From NCBI GenBank assembly GCA_036488815.1, contig DASXGX010000110.1, forward strand, positions 1-64,000: a stretch of 64,000 nucleotides of DNA. The letters are read 5' to 3'. How positions within the stretch are numbered: the first letter of the stretch is position 1; every line of letters starts with the position of its first letter. The stretch comes from Roseiarcus sp036488815 (GTDB taxonomy: Bacteria; Pseudomonadota; Alphaproteobacteria; Rhizobiales; Beijerinckiaceae). Positions 12,001-21,000 of the stretch are shown piece by piece. The position numbers and the translations under genes are program-made. The notes under the pieces are model-generated. The model was not told the origin of the DNA, ran no database searches, and saw only the letters and a program-made list of their open reading frames with translations.

Positions 12001-15000
12001 GCTCACGGTGTCGTCCACCATCAGCGCCGAGTTGGCGCTGTTGAGCACGACAACATTCGCGCTGGCGCCGAGGCCGGCGTCGCCGCCGCCCGCGAGCCCG
12101 CCGGTCGTGGGCGTTATCGCGACATTGTCGGCCGACGTCACGGAGACGTTGCCGTTCCTCGCCGTCGAGGCGATCGTCGCGGTCGTGTCCGCGAGGACGG
12201 CCTGCGTCGTGTCGCTCAACTCATTAAGCGTCAATTGCGCGGCGGCCCCAGCGTCTCCGCCCGCCGAGACGCCGACCGTGTAGCTCGTGACGTCGATCGC
12301 GCTCGTGGCGCCGACCGTGAGAGGGCCCGCAAGGTTGAGCGTGGTCGGGGTCGCAAGGGCTGTGTCGCCGACCGTCGCCGTCGTCGTGTCGGAGAAGGTC
12401 GCGACCATGACGCTTTCGCCGTCGCCGCTGTCGCCGCCGAGAGCGGCCGTGCCGACGGCGCCGAAATAGCCGTCCGTCGCGTTCGCCGTGACCGAGAGGC
12501 TGGCGGCGTAGGTCGTGCCGCCAACGAGGGAGGCTTCCGTATCCGCCTTGAAGAGGTTGACAAGCACGTTGCCGGTGAGCGCGGCGCCACCCGTGCTCGA
12601 AAGGCCGATAACCTCCGCCGAAGAGCCTTCGTAGCCCTCAGCGTCGATGGTCACCGCGCCCGCCGAGGCGCCAATGCTGCTCGACGGCGCAGCGCCGATC
12701 GTCGTGCCCGTGACCGATGCGGCCGTCGTGCGGTCGAACGTATCGACCCCGATCGTGGCGACGCCCGAGAGTTCCGCATCCGGCCCCGACAGGGCGACGC
12801 TGATTACGAGATCGTTGGCGTAGGAGACGCTGTAGGCGCCGACATCGATCGCGGGCGCCGACTTGACCTTCGTGTCGAGGGAGGAGTTCTCGACGGTCGC
12901 GCTTGTCGTGCCGCCCATCACGTTGGTGACGCTGTTGGCGTTGACGGAGACATTGCCCTGGTCGCCGGCCGTAACGGCCACGACCTCGGCCGTCTGGACC
13001 GAGCCGGCGACGACCGCGAGACCGTGATCCGAGCGCACGTCCGCGCCGAGGTTCGGGAGGGAATCGGGCGTCTGCGCGACGCTGGGATCGGTCGCAGGCG
13101 CGTCGACGGCGGTCGAGCCCGGCGCGAGCGCGCCGTCGACGATGAGGAGCGAATTCGCGCCGAGGGCCGCCGCGTCGACCGCGCTGTTGTCGATCGTCGC
13201 CTTCGTCGAGCCGCTGATCTCGTCGACCGTGACCGACATGCCGGCCCCGGCGGCGCTGACCGGGAAGGCGAGGTCCGCCGCGCCCGCCACGGCGTTGACC
13301 GCGTTCGAATTCGACGCGAGCACGCCGATATTGTCGCTCGCCGACACGGTCGATCCGTCGATCGAGGCGGAGACGGAGCTTTCTTCCAAGCTCGTCGCCG
13401 CCGACCCTGCGGTCGAATACTTGCTCGACGCCGCGACACCGAGGGCGAACGTATCGATGTTGCCGGTCGAGACCGCCTCGACGATGGCGTCGCCGCTCGC
13501 GTCCGAGGGTGAAGTCGCACCGGTGACCGTCACCGTCGCGCTATTGATCGCCGCCGTCGCGGGTGTATCGATCGTGCTCGTGGCGACCGAATATCCGTCC
13601 GCGCCCTGGTCGGCCCAGCTGGCGACGACGGCATAAGCGCTGATCGCCGACGAATCCAAGGCGTCGACCGTCACCGCGCCCGCGTCGACCGTGGACCCTG
13701 CGGCGACCGTCGCGCCCGTGGCCGGCCCGATCAGCGCCGTCGCGCTACTCGTGATGGCGTTGGTGACATTGGCCGCCTGCAACGAAGCCTGGTTCGAACT
13801 GCCGAGCCCGGCGGCGATTGCCAGGATCGCCGTCGAATCGAGGGCCGCGACGGTCACGGCGCCGGGCGCTGTCACCGTCACGCCCGAGATCTGCGCGAGA
13901 TGCGCTTCGCCGATCGTGTCGTCCACGGAGGAGAACCCGACGCCGTCGTTTCCACCGACGACGATATTTCCGGCGATCGAGAGTATGGCGGCGCTGCCGC
14001 TGGTCAGGAGCGCGGCGTCGCTCGCGTTGGCGGATGAGTCGCCCGACGGGTCCCCGTAATTGGCGGCGACCGCGCTGGCGCCCGAGTCGGTCGAGACGAT
14101 CGTCGGGGCGGTGACCCAACTCGGTAGAGATTTGGGGTCGGTCGCCGCGAGAACGTAGACGTCGTCGAGCGCGCTGATCGGGAGCGGCGTCGACCCAGTG
14201 TTGCTGATCGTCGCCGAGGTCGTCGCGGTCGCGGTGGTGAAGACCAGGGCGCCGCCCAGCCCCACCTGGCTCGAGACCACTTCGGCGCCCGCCGAATAGA
14301 CCGCCTGCGGCGATTCTGCGACGACCCCGATATCGGCAAAGTTCGTGACAGAAGAATTGGAGATATGGGCGTCAGTTGCGGGCCCGCTGCTCGGATCGGC
14401 GATGTCGGTATACGTGATGACGAGGCCGCCGCCACCCTGGCCGCCGGCGAAGAACGAGCCGCCGCCGATTCCGATGGTGGTCTGCTGATCCGCCAGGACG
14501 ACCGCGTCTTGTGCGCCGGCGCCGCCAATTCCGGTGAGCGTCGACTTGTCGACGTAGGCGGCGACCCGGTCGTCGATCAGAGCGACGGAGACCGAGCCGG
14601 CGAAACCGCCGGCCGGTTGTTCCGACGACTCGGACGCCACCGCGATGCCGAGACCGACGACAGCTATGAGCCCGGTCGACTGCGCATCGACGGCGGCGCT
14701 CGCGACGTTGTCGACCTGCGACCCCTCGATATACGCAAGCGTCGAATCGCTGTTCGAATCTGCGGCAGCGGCCGCCGACACCGCGGCTGTGACCGCCTGG
14801 GTTGAATTCCCCGCAGCGTAGGCCGCCGCGCCGCTGCCGCTGACAATCAGAGTATTGTTCGTAGCCTGGACCTCGAGCAAGGGCGCGGCCCCCTGCCCGT
14901 AAACGACGGCGGAGTCGAGATAGGCCGCTGTTGTCAGCGCCGTATCAGTGAAGGCGGCGGTGCCGGAAATGGCGAGACTGACGCTCGAGCTCGTCTGACT

Positions 15001-18000
15001 CTGTACAGCCGCGAGCGCTTGGTTAGCCCCGGAACTCGACGGCGCCGGCGAGGGCGCCGTACTGCTCCCCGACTTCTGCGCAGCGATGGCTCCGACCACA
15101 TCGTTACCCGCGGTCTCCGCGGTCACGTCGATGCTGCCGGCCGTGACCGAGCCGAGCGTCGTATAGGTTCCAGCATCCGGGTCGACGGTGGGGCCGACGA
15201 CGGTGGAATTGTCGCCGACGAACGCCTCGGTGTCGGCGCTAACGCTCGCATAGGATATGGAGACGCCGACCGAGGAGGCGCCGCTTGTCGTGACATCGCC
15301 CGTGAACGTGTAGATGCCAAGCGCCTCGTGCGCGGTAATGTCGACGGCGTTCGCCGAGACGGTGGCGTCGTTGCTGATCGAGCTCGACGTCGTGTCGTCA
15401 TAGGTCGCCACGACAGCCATGCCGCTGATATTGATGCCGGTCCCGCTGCCGCTCGTCGGCGAGACGTTGAAGGCGTGGTCGAATGTCTCCGCATCGACGT
15501 CGACGGAGCCCGCGCTGGTGAGCGAGGCGCCGGCCGCCACGCCCGCAATGGTCGTTGTCGTATTGAAAAGAAGCCCGAGCGAGGCGCCGACCGATACGCC
15601 GCCGCTCGACGAATTCCGCGCCAATGCGAGGAAGTCGCCCGGGACGTTCATCGTCTCGACGGTGCTCGACGCCAGGACGGATTGGGAATCATTGAACGTC
15701 GTGGTGATTGGCTTCGAGGCCGCGGGATCCAGCGCGGCAAGATCCGTCGTCGTCCAGCTCGCGTCGGCGCCGGTCGTATCAAGAACGGCGCCCGTGCCGA
15801 CCCAGGCCGTGGTGGTCGTCGCGAGGGAGAGAAAATCCAGCGAGCCGGCTATTCCGACGTTCGAGGACGAAGCCTCGGCCTTCGCGTTCGTGTTGTAGAG
15901 GCCGGCGTTGTCAGTGAGGGCGTCGACGATGCCTGTTAGGACAGATTCCGCATTCGTCCAATCGATGTTCTCGATTGGAACCGGAACGTTCGACGTCGCG
16001 TCGATCCCGATTTGGCTTGCGGAGATGGTTACGCCAGGGCCGACGAAAGCGGACGAATTGTTGTTGGCGAGTGTGACGGCAACGCCCACGGACACCGTGA
16101 GATAGGCGCCGGGGTTGCCCGGCGTGGGCGCCGACGCATTGACGCCGCTCTGCGCGCCCGTGACGAGCGCCGCATTGGTGGTGTCGCTGAGGATCGCGAC
16201 GCCGCCGGCAGCCCAGATCGTCGGAGCCGTCGGTAGGATCTGCTTGCCCGTCACGGGATCGAGATCGGCCGAGATATCCGCCGACGAGGTCTCGGTCCCG
16301 AGCGACACCGCGAAGGCGCCGGCGACCTGCGGCAAGTATTTGTTGAGGGTCGTCGTGGCCGACTGGACCGAGCTCGAGTTGCTGGCGATGAGGCCCCCGA
16401 CGATGCTCGCCGTCGGCGGGGTCACGCTGGCGTCCTTGCCCTCGGAGATGGCGCTCCCGACGACGCCGAGCAGGGCCAAAGCCTTTCCAAGGCTGCTCGC
16501 GCCGACTGTCGTCGAGGCCGCGACCTTGTCCTTCGTGGTCTCCGACTGCGCGACCACGGAGACGCTTCCGACCGGCGCCGTCTGCGACCCGATGCTCGCG
16601 CCGACATGCGCGACGGCGCTGCTGTTGAAGTCGCCGATCGCGATCGCCGCGCCGATCTTGCCGCCGTTGAACGCATCCGACGTCGCCGATGAATTGAACG
16701 AGTTGTCGTTGCGGGCGAGAACGTCGACCGAGCCGCCGGTCCCCGAGACGTTGATGTTGGCGCCGGACGCGATGTCGGCCGACGAGGCGATGCTCGCCTC
16801 CGCGTAGGTGAAGTCGATTTGGATAGACGGAGCCTGCCCTTGGGCGCCCAGCGCGGCCTCGGGCGAGATCTCGAGCCCGGAGATCTGCTCCGATTGGATG
16901 TCGAGCGTTGCCGAGTTGGTCGCCGCGACATCGAGGCTCGACGCATTGACCGTCGCGCCGGAGGCGATTGTCGTCGTCGCGGTCTGGTTAAGCTGTCCGA
17001 CGACGACGCCGGCGGCGAGGAAGGCGCCGCTGCCCGCCAAGCCGATTGCCGGGTCCGACGCCACGCCGACCGTATGGGCGTCGAGCGTCACGTTGCCCGC
17101 CGTGAGGACCGCACCCGAACCCACCGAGATCGTTGCGGACGCGTTCGCCTGGACGTAGCCCGGCTGGAGCGCCAGCGGCGAGAGATCGAGGAGCAGGCTC
17201 CCGACGAGAACCGTCGCCAAGTTGCCGGGCGAGGTGTTGTTGGCGTTAAGGGCGAAGGAGGACTCGGCCGTCGACGTAGCGTTCGCCACGATGGAAGCGC
17301 CGGTGATCGTCCCGTCGATCGAGATGTTCGTCGTCGCGCTCGCCAGGCCGATCGCTTCATAGCTTGTCGCGTTCGCCGTCAGCGTCACGGCGCCGCTGCT
17401 GGCGGGACTGGCGGCATTGGCGGGATTGACCGCCTCCGCGAGAATCTCCGCGCCCTTGTCGATCGTGATCACCGGCGCCGCGAGAGCGACATTGAGAGCG
17501 TTCGTCGTCGATACGCCGCCGGTCCCGAGCTCGCGCGTATCGATCATCGCTGTCGGATCGAGCGTGATCGAATCTGCAGCGTCGATCGAGAAGGTCGCCG
17601 TAATGGAGCCCGTCGCCTGGATCAAAGCGGCGATGGTCTGGTTAGTGAGTGTTGCGTTCGGATCGCTCTTGTCGCCGATCACGACATCCGACTGGTTCTG
17701 GTCGATGGCGAGGACGCTCGTGATCACCTGCGCGCCGGGACTGACGCTATAGGCGTCCGCCGAAAGCGAGATGCCGACGGCGCCGTTGTTGGCCGTGCCG
17801 TCGAGCTTGGCGTTCGACGAGAGCGTGATGGAGCTGTTCGGTCCGGCCGCCGACAAAAGGAACGTGCCGGCGCCGTTCATCGACGCGATATAGGCGGCGA
17901 TCGTATCGTTCGAGATGACGCCGTTGGCGCCGGTCTGTCCCGTCGCCGCCCCGCCCAAAGTGAGCGCACTTTCGGTGAAGGCGAAAGCGTCGACATCGCC

Positions 18001-21000
18001 ATAGAGGCTTGCGCCGCTCGCGACTGCGATCGACGGCGCGGACAAGGCGATGTTGAAGGGAAGTCCGACGACATTGCCTTGCCCATCGAGTTGCCGAGCA
18101 TCGATCGACGCCGTCGCCTCCAGCGTGATCGGCGCCGTGGCGGCCGTCAGTGCGATCGCGCCACCCTTGATCGAACCGGCGAGATCGATGCCGGCGGTGG
18201 CGCTCGCGCCGGTCGCGTCGACGAGGACGCTGCCGGGTGTGAACGTCGAGCCACCCGCATTCACCGCCTGAGCGAGCACCTTACCGCCCTGCGCGATGGT
18301 GATCGCCGGCGCCACCAGGGCGACATTCAGCGAATTGTTCGTCGAGACGCCGCCGCTGGAGAGCTGTCGCGTGTCGACGCTGCCGGTGGCGTCGATCGTG
18401 ACCAAACTCGGGGCCTGCAACTCCAGCGTCCCGTAGCCGCTCATGGCGGCCACATAGGTCTGGATCGCCTGATTCGTGACGAACCCGACCGAGCCGCTTG
18501 CAGCCTCGCCCTGATCGCCGACGGTGAGGGTCTGAGCGCTCGTCGTCAGGTCGAGTGTCGAGGCGGTGAGTTGCAGCGTCGCGGCGGCGATCTGTGCGCC
18601 ACCCGTATTGTCGGCGTCGATCGTGATCGTGCCGTTCGGTCCGGCGTCAAGGCCGACCGTACCGCCGGCGACTGCGCTGCCCGCGGCTAAGATCAGGGAC
18701 GGCGCCATCAGCGTCACGGCCTTGGCCCCGGCTTGGACCACGCCGCTTGCGGCCACCGTGATTGAGCTGGACGCCGAGAGCTCGAACGCCGTCGTCCCCG
18801 ACAAGGCCGCGACATAGGAGGCGACGGTCGCATTCGAGATGGCGCCGGCTCCGCTACCGGAACCGCCGATCGTCACGTCCGTCGCGGCGAGATTGTAATC
18901 CACCATCGCGGCGCTGAAGACGCCGGACGCCGTGGTGATGCTCGGCGAGACCACGTTGATCTGGCCGCCGCTCACCGACCCGTCGGCGACGACCGCTGTC
19001 GACGCCGCCAGCTCGACGACCCCAGGGAAATAGGTCGAGCCGTTCGCGTTGATGGATTCGGCGTGGATCGCGCTGCCGGTCGCGAGGGTGATGGTCGGCG
19101 CCTGTAGCGCGAGGCTGAGCGAGTTGCCGACGGAGATCCCGCCGCTGAGCTGCCGTCCGTCAATGACGCCGCTCGGATCGAGCGTAATCGACGACGCGCC
19201 ACTGAGTTGAAGGAGTCCTTCGTCCCCCATCGCGCCGATATAGGAAGCGATCGTCTGGTTGCTGATAAATCCAGCGGCGGCGTTGTTGACGACGTCGTGG
19301 GTCGCGTCGCCGACGAAGACGTCCGCAGCCGACGTCAGGTTGACCGTGTCCGCCGAGAGATTGAGCGTGGCCGCGGTCACTTCGCTCCCGCCGGACGACG
19401 CCGCATCGACGTTGATCGTCTGCGCGGTGAGCGACACCGTTCCGCCGCCGAGCGAACTGCCGCCGGTCAGTGTGATGGTCGGCGCGGCGAAGTCGATGCT
19501 CGATCCCCCCGAGGGCGTGGTCGGGCCGCCGAGGATCGAACCGCCTAAGGTGATTGCCCCGGTCGCGGTCGCGGAGACGGCGCCGCCGGCCACGGTTCCA
19601 TTGATGGCGATCGTCTGGCCGCTGCCTGCGCCCAAGATAATCGCGCCTGGCGTCCACGTCGTCGTCGTTCCGCCCGTGGTCGCATTGTAGACGTCGGCGT
19701 AGAGCGCGCCGCCGTTCGCGATCGTGATCGTTGGCGCGTCCAGCGTGATGGAGCCGGAATTGCCGTTTGAGGCGACGCCCGCTGCGGCCAGCAGGCCGGC
19801 CACATGCGCGCCCGAATAATCGCGCGTATCGATCACGCCGTTCACGGTGATCGAGTTCGTGGCGTCCAGCACCACATTTGCGCCGTCGGTGAAGAGGCTC
19901 GCCACCGTACTGGAGGATCCGCCGACGGTCGGACTGTCGGTCGTCCCCGCCCCGCCCTGGTCGGCGCCGTCGCCGACATAAAGGTCAAAAGGGTCGAACA
20001 GCAGCGTGCCCGCCCTGCCGCTGACCGCGCCGAGGGTGACCGCGATGTTCGCCGCGACGTTGTCGGTCTCGCCGCTGATCTCGATCAGGCCGCCATCGCC
20101 GCTGCCCGTCGCATTGGCCGCAAAGGACGCGCCCGCGGCGACCGTCGTCGTATCCGTCGCTTTGACCGAGATATGGCCGCCGTCCACCGCGCCAATCCCG
20201 ACGGCCGCAAGCTTGGCCGTCGCCGCAACGCTGATGTCGTTAGCTGCGACACGAATGTCGCCCGGCGACCCGCCGACCGTCGTGATCGCCGACAGCGCGC
20301 CGGCGATGGTCGCTGTCCCGCCCGCTTCGACCCTGATCGTCGGCGAGGCGGAATTCGCATTCGGCGCCGCGCCAGAGGCAACCCGCGTCGCGGCGGCGGT
20401 CACCCGCGCGGTAGACTTGATCGTCGCATTGTGGCCCGCGGAAATCGACACCGACCCGCCATGGCCGGCCGATCCATTCGCCCTCAGGGTTCCCCCGATC
20501 GTCGCGTCGTTTGCGGCCACGATCGACAGCGCGCCGTCGTGGACGACGATGGCGCCGCCCTCTTGCATGCCTCGGCTGTTGACCGTCGCCTTAAATTGCG
20601 CGCGTTGCGTCGCCGCCTTCCTCGCCTCGGCGTACGACCCTGCCACTCGCACGTCCTGAGCCGTGATCGTGACGAAATTCTGGGCATTGACCTTGCCCTT
20701 GATGACGACGGAACCATCGGTCGACAGCGGCACATTGCCGGCGATGACTTGCTCAGCCAGTGCGATATTCACGTGACCGCTAGAATCGATGAGGCTGTTG
20801 AGCGTCGCGCCCGACGGCGTCACCACCGTCAGTCCGCCGACATTGAGCGTCCCACTCTTGCCGACGATCATTCCATAAGAATCGGCGAAGACGACATTCC
20901 CGCCGATTTGGCCGTTCTGATAGGCGTTCAGCGTTCCTTCGATGTCGACCGGACCATTGCGGACGATATTGACGAGATTGGCCGCCCGTTTCGGAACGAA

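Noticed and set aside
10000..13512. A plus-strand open frame of 1,170 codons
   Set aside because: Arg/Gly/Asp-rich composition with no domain; it is the antisense of the giant adhesin, whose frame is continuous here.
17500..19920. CRISPR-like repeated DNA
   Set aside because: Repeats are protein-level modules of unequal length inside one reading frame, without uniform spacers.
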